The position numbers were made by a program, and so were the translations under genes. DNA of 64,000 nucleotides from UBA3941 sp002385665 (lineage in GTDB: Bacteria; Bacillota; Clostridia; Caldicoprobacterales; UBA3941), in NCBI GenBank assembly GCA_050949255.1, contig JBMNFJ010000017.1, forward strand, positions 248,001 through 312,000, read 5' to 3'. The stretch's first letter is position 1. Every line of letters begins with the position of its first letter. The notes beneath the pieces are model-generated. The model saw only the letters and a list, made by a program, of their open reading frames with translations. It was not told the origin of the DNA and searched no databases. Of this stretch, positions 1 to 8,034 are shown piece after piece.

Positions 1-691
1 AAAACTGGTGTATAAAGAGGGAATTATACCATCCCCGAATGTAGATCTCCCCCTTGTATTCCCCGGTTAATTTCCCCATTTTGTAGTACAGCTCCGGACC
101 GATCCTTGAGGTTGGAGAACCTGCCCCTAAAATATACATCATCAATTGCTCAGCAAAGTAGTCCCATTGACCCCCCAAACCGGAATATCCCTCCGGATAG
201 ATTTCAGGCCAGTAATGCATATAGAACCAATCGTTTTCCTTATCCACTATAAAGTTCCAATCCACTCTCCTATAGAGGTTATCTGCCAATTCCCTAATCC
301 TGCCGCCAAAATATTCACCGACACAAATAGCACCGTTTATTAGAATAGCGGTATCTATGGTGGAGTATTCACAGTTATTTAGCCTTTTACCGGTTTCTAT
401 ATCTACAAAGTGGGCATAAAACCCCCTATGGTTATCTACGTTATTTATCAGGGTATTAAGGGTTCCCAGAACCCTTTCATAGCCGTCAAGGTGGGTTATC
501 CAACCCCTTTCTATCCCTATGGGGATAGCACTAAGTCCAAAACCAACGGAGGCGATGCTGGCAACTTCAGGCTGATTGGTGGAGTCCACAATCAAACCAT
601 AACCCGGGCTCTCAGGGTTTGAGTTCACCTGTTCCCAAAGGAAATTGAAGCACAGCCTGGATTCTAATTCAAGCAATTCCATCCCATCCAC
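1..691 (-). CDS. Glucoamylase-like protein (PF10091 type), 3' end cut by window edge
   Basis: About 230 codons are open from position 691 to the window edge, so the C-terminus is missing. The translation matches the (alpha/alpha)6-barrel 'putative glucoamylase' family: an aromatic N-terminal helix (FNFLWEQ), YGLIVDS, a NCEYSTIDTA segment resembling the family's conserved STIDTA motif, then GEYFGG and a WGQ-like GGQWDYFAEQ. It probably hydrolyses glucans or beta-glucan oligosaccharides; the exact substrate is not readable. I prefer the GTG at 691 (GGGAAAGG lies upstream); GTG at 700 and ATG at 682 are alternatives. No classical signal peptide follows these starts. An in-frame stop lies near 735, so a longer N-terminus would need a frameshift. 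Confidence 0.78.
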   Translation of the reverse strand, partial: MDGMELLELESRLCFNFLWEQVNSNPESPGYGLIVDSTNQPEVASIASVGFGLSAIPIGIERGWITHLDGYERVLGTLNTLINNVDNHRGFYAHFVDIETGKRLNNCEYSTIDTAILINGAICVGEYFGGRIRELADNLYRRVDWNFIVDKENDWFYMHYWPEIYPEGYSGLGGQWDYFAEQLMMYILGAGSPTSRIGPELYYKMGKLTGEYKGEIYIRGWYNSLFIHQF

Positions 692-947
692 ATGAAACAC
701 CCTTTCCCAAACACCTAACGACAGAAAAAATAAGACAAATTACATAATATATATCCTATGCTGCCACCTATTTCGTCATATGCGTAGGATACAGTTGTCT
801 TAGATTAATCGATGTCGAATATATATTTCGGTATATCTGTATAGATATGTTAACACAGTAGGTAGGCTGTATCAAGTGTTATTAAATGGTTGACAAATCC
901 CTGTGTCGCAACGGCTTAAAGGATTATTTTGGATGCTATATAGTGAT
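692..947. other. Intergenic region, no gene seen
   Basis: AT-rich spacer upstream of the glucoamylase-like gene and downstream of the gene at 1057-1350. I see no open frame with a ribosome site. It presumably holds the promoter of the glucoamylase-like gene, but no convincing -35/-10 pair stands out. Confidence 0.5.
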
Positions 948-983
948 AAAAAAAGATCCATCATTTACCTGATATGGATCTTT
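948..983 (-). terminator. Rho-independent terminator
   Basis: A 10-bp stem (AAAGATCCAT / ATGGATCTTT) with a 12-nt loop. On the minus strand it is followed by a run of T residues. It lies about 75 nt beyond the stop of the gene at 1057-1350 and would end the ABC ATPase operon. Confidence 0.8.
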
Positions 984-1056
984 CCATGCGAGCCTCCGAT
1001 TGTTGCCCATAGATGCAGTCTATTATATTGACTGTGATGAAAATTAACTCTTACCC

Positions 1057-1350
1057 TTAATTTAGTCTAACGACATAGACGGCCCTATCACCGTCGAATA
1101 TCCTGATCTGCGCCAGGTCCGGCTCATATTTGATGGATCCCCGTCCCACATAGATTACGGGCTCTGTACCTAATCCGTAGATAATGTCATGGGACATGGT
1201 CTTAAGGCATTCGTCCTGAATTTCGACACCAAGAGCGTCCCATTCCTTGCTCCCTAAGCCAAGAAATTCGAAATATCCTTCCAGGTGCTTCAGGGCATCA
1301 ACCATCTCCCCTATAATAAGGTCATATTCCCTCCTGTATCTCACTGCCAT
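1057..1350 (-). CDS. Hypothetical protein, 97 aa
   Basis: A small acidic soluble protein preceded by a good ribosome site (AGGTGGTGA, about 5 nt before ATG). The N-terminal half is helical (RREYDLIIGEMVDALKHLEG). The C-terminal half looks like a beta-rich segment ending in IRIFDGDRAVYVVRLN. There is no membrane segment, signal peptide or motif that I recognise. It is the last gene of a likely three-gene unit with the two ABC ATPases upstream (80-nt gap) and is followed by a terminator. A partner or regulator of those ATPases is a guess from position only. Confidence 0.7.
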   Translation of the reverse strand: MAVRYRREYDLIIGEMVDALKHLEGYFEFLGLGSKEWDALGVEIQDECLKTMSHDIIYGLGTEPVIYVGRGSIKYEPDLAQIRIFDGDRAVYVVRLN

Positions 1351-1429
1351 CGCTATCTCACCACCTAAATTGTAGCCTCTTTACACCGGCCATATTATAA
1401 TATGCCTTTATACCAGGGACTATCACCCC

Positions 1430-2353
1430 TTATTTGGCTTCGGCAGCCTTTTCCTCCCTATTAGTGTTTGGATTGCGCAAGACAATCCTTTCATCTTCCA
1501 GTTCCACCTTCACCATCTTGGCCCCTGCCAAGCCCAAATGTTCCAGATATTCCCGGGGTATTTGGAGTCTGCCGGCCCTATCCAGTACCGCCAACTCCTC
1601 ATGGGTATCCTCCTCTTCAGCCTCTAAATCCATCTGACTCTCCATGGCCTCTATTTCTTCCCTGTATGAACGCCTGCGGATAAACTCGCTGCTGGTTCTT
1701 CCGTCCCTGATGGCTATGACCCGATCTACTTTTCTGGATATCTGTTGATCATGGGTAACTATAACTACGGTCAAGCCCATAGTGCTGTTTAATTCCCGAA
1801 AAACATCCAGGATTTGGGCTGCGGTCCTACTATCTACCGCTCCTGTTGGCTCATCAGCCAGAAGAATCTTGGGATTATTTGCTAAGGCAATGGCAATGGC
1901 TACCCGCTGTTGTTCTCCGCCGGAGAGCTGCTCCAGCTTATTCTTTCGTCTATGGCTCAGACCGACCATGTCCAATAATTCTGCCGCCCTAATGTGTCTG
2001 CTCTTCTCCCCCTTAAGCATCATCATGGGAAGTTCCACGTTTTCCTGGGCAGTTAGGTAGGGTATTAGATTTCTCGCATTGTTCTGCCATACAAACCCTA
2101 CAGTCTCCCTTTTATATTTTACCAACTCCCTATCGGTAAATTTTAACAGGTCCTTCCCATCTACCCAGAGCTTTCCAGCCGATGGCCTATCCAGACCACC
2201 TAACATGTTAAGCAGAGTAGATTTACCGCTTCCGCTATTTCCTATAATGGCTATCAATTCACCGGGATCTACCTGCAGATCCAAGCCCTGTAGAGCCACA
2301 ACCTCGATATCATTGGTCTTATATATCTTAACCAGATTCTCACATACTATCAT
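1430..2353 (-). CDS. LolD/MacB-type ABC ATPase fused to a C-terminal AbrB-like domain
   Basis: Residues 1-220 form an ABC ATPase of the LolD/MacB/YknY class, with Walker A GNSGSGKST (about 38-46), the signature LSGGEQQR, Walker B LLADEPTGAVD and an H-loop THD. An acidic linker (about 230-252, rich in E) leads to roughly 45 residues (LDRAGRLQIPREYLEHLGL...) that look like a SpoVT/AbrB swapped-hairpin DNA-binding domain. Such ATPases normally pair with an FtsX-like permease, but none is encoded nearby. The start has GGGAGTGAG upstream of ATG 2353. The gene lies 27 nt after the stop of a second ATPase. The AbrB part may regulate transcription or mediate dimerisation; this is inference. Confidence 0.88.
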   Translation of the reverse strand: MIVCENLVKIYKTNDIEVVALQGLDLQVDPGELIAIIGNSGSGKSTLLNMLGGLDRPSAGKLWVDGKDLLKFTDRELVKYKRETVGFVWQNNARNLIPYLTAQENVELPMMMLKGEKSRHIRAAELLDMVGLSHRRKNKLEQLSGGEQQRVAIAIALANNPKILLADEPTGAVDSRTAAQILDVFRELNSTMGLTVVIVTHDQQISRKVDRVIAIRDGRTSSEFIRRRSYREEIEAMESQMDLEAEEEDTHEELAVLDRAGRLQIPREYLEHLGLAGAKMVKVELEDERIVLRNPNTNREEKAAEAK

Positions 2354-2380
2354 CTATGCTCACTCCCTCTCCCTGCTTGG

Positions 2381-3061
2381 CTATATTTCTTCCACTATCT
2401 CCCCGTCCTCCAGGGTATAGACGTGATCCGCCAGCTCCATCATATTGGGATCATGGGTGGTCATTACTACGGTGAGCTTCTCCTTGGTTACCAGATCACG
2501 AAACACCTTTAACACCTGCAGTCCCATCTGGGTATCCAGTTCAGCGGTCGGTTCATCTGCAAACAATACTTTTGGATGGTGGGCAATAGCCCTGGCAATA
2601 GCTACCCTCTGCTGCTCACCGCCGGATAGCTCGTGAGGTCTGTGAGTCATTCGATTAGCCAAGCCCACAAAATCAAGGCATTCTTCTGCCCGCTCCTTAC
2701 GCTTCTTCCTGTCATAGCCCGCTATCCTGAGAGCAAATTCTACATTCTCATATGCTGACATCAAGCCGATAAGGGCTACGGATTGAAATACAAAACCCAT
2801 TCCGGTACGTCGGATCTCGTCCCGCTTCTTCTCGGATAGATCCGATATTTTTTGATCCATTAGAAATATGTCCCCACTTGTGGGATAATCCAGAGCCCCC
2901 AATAGATTGATAAGGGTCGTCTTTCCGGAACCGGACCGCCCCCTTAAGATGGTCAGCGCTCCTGGTCTTATAGATATATTTACATTTTTAAGCGCATGCA
3001 CAATTTCTCTGCCCGATGGAAAATCCCTACAAAGATCAACGGTCCTAATGATTGGTTCCAT
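2381..3061 (-). CDS. LolD/MacB-type ABC transporter ATP-binding protein
   Basis: A stand-alone ABC ATPase of about 226 aa with Walker A GRSGSGKTT, a Q-loop in GFVFQSVAL, the signature ELSGGEQQR, Walker B VLFADEPTAELD and an H-loop TTHD. The class energises MacB/FtsX-type permeases that export peptides, antibiotics or lipoproteins. The ATG at 3061 is preceded by AGGGGTGGGG and is preferred over the GTG nine bases upstream. It is the first gene of the unit with the AbrB-fused ATPase. The two ATPases are clearly different, which suggests a heterodimer or two transporters whose permease lies elsewhere. Confidence 0.9.
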   Translation of the reverse strand: MEPIIRTVDLCRDFPSGREIVHALKNVNISIRPGALTILRGRSGSGKTTLINLLGALDYPTSGDIFLMDQKISDLSEKKRDEIRRTGMGFVFQSVALIGLMSAYENVEFALRIAGYDRKKRKERAEECLDFVGLANRMTHRPHELSGGEQQRVAIARAIAHHPKVLFADEPTAELDTQMGLQVLKVFRDLVTKEKLTVVMTTHDPNMMELADHVYTLEDGEIVEEI

Positions 3062-3268
3062 ATACCCCACCCCTATCTGCTATTGAAATTCTATATGCCT
3101 TATATAACATTATACAACAAAAGATGGATTATTGATAGGAATACGGATGAAATATATGATCCCCGAGCACTCTACATGTTTTTTATATTAAGGGGAAGAA
3201 TATTGAAGGGGCTTTAACCAGTGGGTCGCTCTACTGTTAACAAATAAAACTTTTAAGGGGATGAATTT

Positions 3269-3529
3269 ATGAAAGAAAACGTAGGAACTTTGGACTCACA
3301 TATCCGGCTTTTCTTAGGATTTTACCTGTTGGGAGCAGGAATAATAAAGTCCTCCACGCTGATGACAAGCTTGGGAGCTATGAAAATCGCTACCGGTATC
3401 AGCAGGTTCTGTCCCATATTACATGTGTTAAAACTCTCCACCGTGGGGCAGGATGATCCCTTGGGAAACATAATACGCAAAATTCCGGATTATGCTGAAC
3501 AGGTAGCGGAGGAGTTGGGTGGAGAATAG
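3269..3529 (+). CDS. DUF2892 (YgaP-like) inner membrane protein
   Basis: An 86-aa protein with two hydrophobic segments (about 14-30 and 34-55) around the signature IRLFLGFYLLGAG...TGISRFCPI, as in the small DUF2892 family often fused to or encoded near rhodaneses. Its function is unknown. It is one of the few plus-strand genes here, single and convergent with the PHP gene whose stop is 9 nt away. AAGGGGATG precedes the ATG. Confidence 0.85.
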   Translation: MKENVGTLDSHIRLFLGFYLLGAGIIKSSTLMTSLGAMKIATGISRFCPILHVLKLSTVGQDDPLGNIIRKIPDYAEQVAEELGGE

Positions 3530-3538
3530 GGAGGTTTC

Positions 3539-4825
3539 CTACCTCCCTTCCATCCCTATCTTCTTGTATAGGGCTATGCGCTCTTGCAGGTTCGGATATT
3601 TCTCTACTGTATCCCTGGTGAACATCCCTCTGGAAAGATCCCTGGTAGCGGCTATTTCATGACCGATAAGCGCCCAGGTTGAATCAAACAGGTTCTCAAA
3701 AATCGGGTTTTCTAAAGCCTTGCATACGAAGGATTGGCGGGGTGAATTTATATCCTCACCGCTTACCTCAAAAAGGTCATACTCCAGGCACAGATCCTTT
3801 ACCCTTGTTAGCTGTTCCATAGTATTCCTGGTGGGCATATAGGTAACAGCATCAAAGCCCAAATCCTTTATGACTTCAAACAACAGCACCAAATAATCGT
3901 CCTCAAATTTCTGGGTCCTTTTGTCCCCTGTAACAGAATCCCCCACATCTCCCAAGTAGGCATAGGCGGGTATAGCACCGATATTTTTTGAGAAGGCGAT
4001 AACTTCCCTCACATCCGGGCATTCGTCAGTAGCATCGATATATATTTTTTCTACCAAATCACTCTTTAATAAGCCCAAAAGATCATATTCATAGAATATA
4101 TTGTCCTTGTCCAAAAGGTATTTTAGTATGGAGGGTTTTATCTCTATACCCATCTTCTGAATTAGGAAATCCACCAATCCCTGCCCCTTTCCAAAGGCCT
4201 GGACCAGTTTTAGAGATAGGGCGAAGAGTAGATGCCTTTCGGTGATACTTCCCCCATCCCTATACTGGGATATGGGTACTATATCCCCAAGGAAGTCCAG
4301 CTCTATGCCAAAGGGCTTAAATATACGGTTGATATTTTGGGTCATAGCCCTGTTTCTCTTGTTCCTTTCGACAGTATAGGGGGCAAAGAAATCCTTCACC
4401 TTCTGAATCTGGGTATGGGGAATGCCGTGAAGGGCAATATAGGCTATGCTGTCCTGATCAGGATTGTTTATCCGCCTGCCACCTATGGGTGTATTTGAAA
4501 AATCTACCCTGCACTCTACTCCTATGGTGGTTGCTATTCCCATGATCCTGCCCGCCTCTATAAACTCCCCAGCCCCCGAAATGGTATCATGATCCATTAT
4601 TCCCGCCGTAGCCAAGCCCGCATTAAAAGCCATCCAAATGGCTTTGGTGGGTGAGTAGGGTGAAAAGGAATAGGTAGTATGTATGTGATTGTTAATATAG
4701 CCCATTTTCTTGGGATATGGTATCTTACCCTGATCCATTCCTTCTTTGAGCCTTCTCAGGCTGCTGAGCCTTATATCCCTGCTGGCATCGTTTAGTCCTT
4801 TTATACAATCCTCATAACCAATCAT
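3539..4825 (-). CDS. PHP-domain protein (predicted metal-dependent phosphoesterase), copy 1
   Basis: A protein of about 428 aa. The PHP motif I (NNHIHTTYSFSPYSP) and the following MDHDTISGAGEF, then IGVECR, mark a PHP superfamily metal centre that usually hydrolyses phosphate esters. A C-terminal half of about 200 residues has no recognised motif and ends in conserved-looking SGEDINSPRQSF. The ATG at 4825 is chosen because AGGGGGG sits about 8 nt upstream; an earlier in-frame ATG at 4864 has no ribosome site. It follows the second PHP gene by 40 nt, so the pair is probably co-transcribed. The substrate is unknown. Confidence 0.8.
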   Translation of the reverse strand: MIGYEDCIKGLNDASRDIRLSSLRRLKEGMDQGKIPYPKKMGYINNHIHTTYSFSPYSPTKAIWMAFNAGLATAGIMDHDTISGAGEFIEAGRIMGIATTIGVECRVDFSNTPIGGRRINNPDQDSIAYIALHGIPHTQIQKVKDFFAPYTVERNKRNRAMTQNINRIFKPFGIELDFLGDIVPISQYRDGGSITERHLLFALSLKLVQAFGKGQGLVDFLIQKMGIEIKPSILKYLLDKDNIFYEYDLLGLLKSDLVEKIYIDATDECPDVREVIAFSKNIGAIPAYAYLGDVGDSVTGDKRTQKFEDDYLVLLFEVIKDLGFDAVTYMPTRNTMEQLTRVKDLCLEYDLFEVSGEDINSPRQSFVCKALENPIFENLFDSTWALIGHEIAATRDLSRGMFTRDTVEKYPNLQERIALYKKIGMEGR

Positions 4826-4864
4826 ATATTTCGCCCCCCTATTAAGTACTGACCAAAATAACAA

Positions 4865-6160
4865 TTAACCCCAGAATCTATCCATCCTTGTTTCTACCCG
4901 GCCCTTATATTCCGCCAGGATTTTGGCCGCACTCTCATTACCCGCTATATATTCCAGCATAAGCCTGCCCTCTTCATAGCATAATTCGTCATGAATCGGG
5001 AATACCTCCCTGATTAGGAAGAGAACATACTTAACCAATCTATAGGGCCCATATACCCGGATTGGATTCCCCGGAAGGGCTTCTACGGCTACGCTTTTAA
5101 GGCTCTTGATACTGTTTATAAGATTTGAAAGCTCCAAATCCGGCGACAGGACAACGGTGTAATACCATCCAAACAGTTCACCAGTATCACAGCCATGGGC
5201 ATCCGAAACCCCTACAATGGGCATATCCTTTCCCTTGGCCCTTTCCTCCTGGTAGTAGATGACCTGAAGATGGTTGGATTCGGCTTCGCGGAGATGAAAG
5301 CCACCTATAAGCTCATAGGCATCAAAGGGCTTCCGGCTGTAGATATAGTCGTGAAGGGAAGCAGAAACGTTGTACATGTTGTCATAGACCCAATAGGGAT
5401 GGCAGTATATCCCCAGGCCTCCCCCCTGGCGGATCTTTTCAAAGCACCATTTGCATGATGCATATATGTATTGCTCCTTCTCCGGCAAATCCGCCTCTTC
5501 TTCCTGCATTATTTCGTGAACTTCTCTTAAATAGTCATCCCTGCGGTCATTTATGAGATCATTTACGCTAAAATCTCCACCGAAGTTTATCATATGTACA
5601 TAATTATCCGGCGGGTGTATCTCCTCACCCGGAAATATCCTGAGATCTATTGGCAGGTCCTTGTATGCCCCCTGGGCTTCCAGGGATGGCATATATTGTC
5701 CATGATCGGTAAGGGCCATAAAATCCAGACCAATCCTTCTGCATGCCCCGGCAACATAGGCAGGGGCCTCCCGCCCGTCGGAACAGCTGCTGTGCATATG
5801 TAGATCCCCCTTGTAGGGTCTCAGGGTATAAAGATCCCCACTGAGGGAGTATACACTGAATTTACAATATGTACTATGCTCGCCATCCAGAATTTCACGT
5901 ATTTCTATACGATGCTCCTGCTCACCTTCAAACACCAGTGAAAATTCCAAATGGTCACCAGAGGGAATAATCTCCTTTATCCTTTTACGGTCACCGGTTT
6001 CATCGAAACCCCTGGATTCCATGGGACTGTGTACCAGTTCATACCTGGCGTCTTTCCTGATCCTTTTGTGGTGATATAAGGGCTCAACCCTGATGGCGGT
6101 TTCCTTCCCCTCCACCACAATTTTGGGAAAGATATTAAAATATCTCATATTATCCTTCAT
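4865..6160 (-). CDS. PHP-domain protein with N-terminal extension, copy 2
   Basis: A protein of about 431 aa. The first 110 residues look like a beta-sandwich type extension. The PHP domain starts with KGDLHMHSSCSDG and MALTDHG, then FPGEEIH and later VGVSDAHGCD, which supply the usual metal-ligand His and Asp residues. It is probably a phosphoesterase or nuclease-like hydrolase of unknown substrate. The start at 6160 is preferred because GGAAGGAG lies directly upstream; the ATG at 6178 overlaps that ribosome site. Two different PHP proteins in tandem suggest consecutive steps or a complex (inference). Confidence 0.82.
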   Translation of the reverse strand: MKDNMRYFNIFPKIVVEGKETAIRVEPLYHHKRIRKDARYELVHSPMESRGFDETGDRKRIKEIIPSGDHLEFSLVFEGEQEHRIEIREILDGEHSTYCKFSVYSLSGDLYTLRPYKGDLHMHSSCSDGREAPAYVAGACRRIGLDFMALTDHGQYMPSLEAQGAYKDLPIDLRIFPGEEIHPPDNYVHMINFGGDFSVNDLINDRRDDYLREVHEIMQEEEADLPEKEQYIYASCKWCFEKIRQGGGLGIYCHPYWVYDNMYNVSASLHDYIYSRKPFDAYELIGGFHLREAESNHLQVIYYQEERAKGKDMPIVGVSDAHGCDTGELFGWYYTVVLSPDLELSNLINSIKSLKSVAVEALPGNPIRVYGPYRLVKYVLFLIREVFPIHDELCYEEGRLMLEYIAGNESAAKILAEYKGRVETRMDRFWG

Positions 6161-6248
6161 TATCGCTTCTCCTTCCATTTTTAGTCAATCTAAGGAGTAA
6201 AACCTATATGAAGATTTCATCCCGGGAAGTGCTTTTTTGTCCTGCCTC

Positions 6249-7235
6249 TTAGCCCTCAGCCCTAACATCCTTCCCTTCATCCTCCGCTTTCCTATATTTG
6301 TACAGCTGCCTATTATGTAGAACCCATACCCTGTCGGAGAACTGCCCCTCTTCAACGGCCTCCAGTTCCTTCTGCATATCATACATCCTGGCATCGATGA
6401 TATCCAGATAATGCAGTATTTCCCCCTCCGGTATCATGGGCCTTTTTGGGCTTCCAAACTCCGGTTCATAATGATGGGACAGGAGCATATGCTGGAGCAA
6501 TATGACTATTTCCGGATCTGCGTCTACCTGCCTGCCAATCCTCTCTATGGTCTTTATACCTTGAACTATATGACCCAATAGCATTCCCTCCATGGTATAG
6601 CCCGACACGACCCCCAGCTCGTTAGAGTCCATTTCATTTATCTTCTCCAGATCGTGGAGTATGACCCCTCCATATAGAAGATCCCTGTCCAAATGGGGGT
6701 ATACCTGGCATACCCTTTCAGCCAGGGATAGCATGGTGAGTATATGGTATAGGAGGCCGGAGCGAATAGCGTGGTGATTCTTCATGGCGGCGGGGTAATG
6801 CATGAGCTTTTCCTTCTTTTCATTTAGTGCGCAGCTAACGATCTCCTTTATATCCCTGTTACCTATCTTTATAACGTATTGAAGAATCTTACCCAGCATG
6901 TCCTCGGGCTTCATCGGGGCGGTTTGTACAAAATCCTCCGGATTAACGCCATCTTGTGGCCCTATGAGCCTGATCCTGTCCACCCTGAACTGCAGCCTGC
7001 CCTGCCATTCAGTTACCATGCCTCTGACCTTTACCAGGGCACCGACTACAAAATTATCCCCCAGCTCCTTTTTGTATTCCCACCATTTTGCATTCACCTC
7101 GCCGGTCTTGTCAGATAGTATAAAATCCATATATTCGCTATTGGTAGTAGTCATTCTGACAGTAGCCGATTTTATCATAAAAAAACCCTGGGTTATTTTG
7201 CCTACCTCAAAATCCCCTATCCTGGTATTTTCCAC
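6249..7235 (-). CDS. yhaM: YhaM-family 3'-5' exoribonuclease (OB-fold + HD domain)
   Basis: At 328 aa it has the YhaM/CBF1 layout. An N-terminal OB-fold (about 12-95: SEYMDFILSDKTGEVNAKWW, LVKVRGMVTEWQGRLQF) precedes an HD domain (about 155-290) with HHAIRSGLLYH, ILHDLEK and HMLLSHH as metal ligands. Members are Mn2+-dependent exonucleases acting on RNA and single-stranded DNA 3' ends. GTG start at 7235 with AGGAGG about 7 nt upstream. It lies 88 nt upstream of the PHP pair and could be in the same transcript. Length is normal for the family. Confidence 0.9.
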   Translation of the reverse strand: MENTRIGDFEVGKITQGFFMIKSATVRMTTTNSEYMDFILSDKTGEVNAKWWEYKKELGDNFVVGALVKVRGMVTEWQGRLQFRVDRIRLIGPQDGVNPEDFVQTAPMKPEDMLGKILQYVIKIGNRDIKEIVSCALNEKKEKLMHYPAAMKNHHAIRSGLLYHILTMLSLAERVCQVYPHLDRDLLYGGVILHDLEKINEMDSNELGVVSGYTMEGMLLGHIVQGIKTIERIGRQVDADPEIVILLQHMLLSHHYEPEFGSPKRPMIPEGEILHYLDIIDARMYDMQKELEAVEEGQFSDRVWVLHNRQLYKYRKAEDEGKDVRAEG

Positions 7236-7376
7236 AATAATCCTCCTATAATCACGTTATCTTAGCTCCAGTTCCCTTTGATTCTGATATAAATAAAGAA
7301 AAAGACTTTCACCGGCCTTATTACACACCGGTTTATAACCATATAGTATCATTATTAAACTATACAGTAAACACTC

Positions 7377-7865
7377 CTAGCCGTCAGTTCCAAAGATCTT
7401 ATGCTTATTCTTCTGCAGCACCAGTAGTAGGGGATAACCCAGGCCATAACAGGCAGCAACCTGACCCAAGGTTACGGTGCCCACAGTCAGCCAATATGGT
7501 AGCCCCTCAACAATGTGAAGAACCCATCCTATTATCAGGCCATTGACAACTACCGGCGGCAGGGGAACCAGCCAGGATTTCGGCATCTTTCGTGATAGGA
7601 CAGCAGCTATTAGGGAGGCCAGACTGCCAAATATGATATCCATAAGATTGCCATTGTATATATTAGCCAGAATGCATCCTACAAAGAGCCCGGGTACAGC
7701 CGATGGTGTGAAATATGGTAATACCGTCAGAGCCTCTGCTACTCTTATCTGAACCTGTCCGTAGCTGATAGGTGCCAGCAGTATGGTTATGGCAGCGTAG
7801 ATGGCCCCTAAGACGGCAGCCTCCACTATAAATCTGGTTTTTCTACTTTTCCATGGGATTTTCAT
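7377..7865 (-). CDS. queT: QueT family queuosine-precursor transporter
   Basis: An integral membrane protein of about 162 aa, the usual QueT length. It has several hydrophobic helices and the family-like segments VQIRVAEALTVLPYFTPSAVPGLF and CILANIYNG. QueT acts as a membrane component that imports preQ1 or a related 7-deazaguanine, probably as the S-component of an ECF transporter. The start is the ATG at 7865 (AAAGGATAAAG upstream). An in-frame GTG at 7970 would add 35 residues that encode the hairpin leader, so I reject it. A preQ1-I riboswitch in the leader strongly supports the assignment. Confidence 0.9.
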   Translation of the reverse strand: MKIPWKSRKTRFIVEAAVLGAIYAAITILLAPISYGQVQIRVAEALTVLPYFTPSAVPGLFVGCILANIYNGNLMDIIFGSLASLIAAVLSRKMPKSWLVPLPPVVVNGLIIGWVLHIVEGLPYWLTVGTVTLGQVAACYGLGYPLLLVLQKNKHKIFGTDG

Positions 7866-7909
7866 TAATTCTTTATCCTTTCTATAACAATACACTCTAT
7901 TATAGGACA

Positions 7910-7936
7910 GGGGGAGATGTTTCATCCATCTCCCCC
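7910..7936 (-). other. Strong hairpin in queT leader
   Basis: A perfect 10-bp stem (GGGGGAGATG / CATCTCCCCC) with a 7-nt loop between the putative terminator and the queT start. It is not followed by T residues, so it is not a simple terminator. It may be part of the riboswitch expression platform or protect the mRNA 5' end. Confidence 0.55.
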
Positions 7937-7937
7937 A

Positions 7938-7980
7938 TAAAAATACTACCCCAAAGGCGACACAAGCCACCCATGGGGTA
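7938..7980 (-). terminator. Putative riboswitch-controlled terminator of queT
   Basis: A 7-bp outer stem (TACCCCA / TGGGGTA) with a smaller inner GGC/GCC pairing, followed on the minus strand by GTATTTTTATG. It lies directly after the preQ1-I aptamer and is the best candidate for a conditional terminator. The U-tract is imperfect. Confidence 0.5.
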
Positions 7981-7984
7981 TCAG

Positions 7985-8028
7985 TCTCCTTAGTTTTGTT
8001 TTAAGACAGGATGGTTACGAACTGTCTT
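7985..8028 (-). promoter_or_regulatory. preQ1-I riboswitch
   Basis: On the minus strand a 7-bp P1 stem (AAGACAG / CTGTCTT) closes the loop TTCGTAACCATC. It is followed by the A-rich tail AAAACAAAACTAAGGAG, which can form the H-type pseudoknot of preQ1-I aptamers. The match in stem position, loop and AACUAAGGAG-type tail is close, and the gene downstream is queT. Binding of preQ1 would reduce queT expression. Confidence 0.85.
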
Positions 8029-8034
8029 ATTTAA

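Noticed and set aside
6185..6394. 69-codon minus-strand frame after yhaM
   Set aside because: Overlaps the 3' end of yhaM in another frame, with no ribosome site and an implausible composition.
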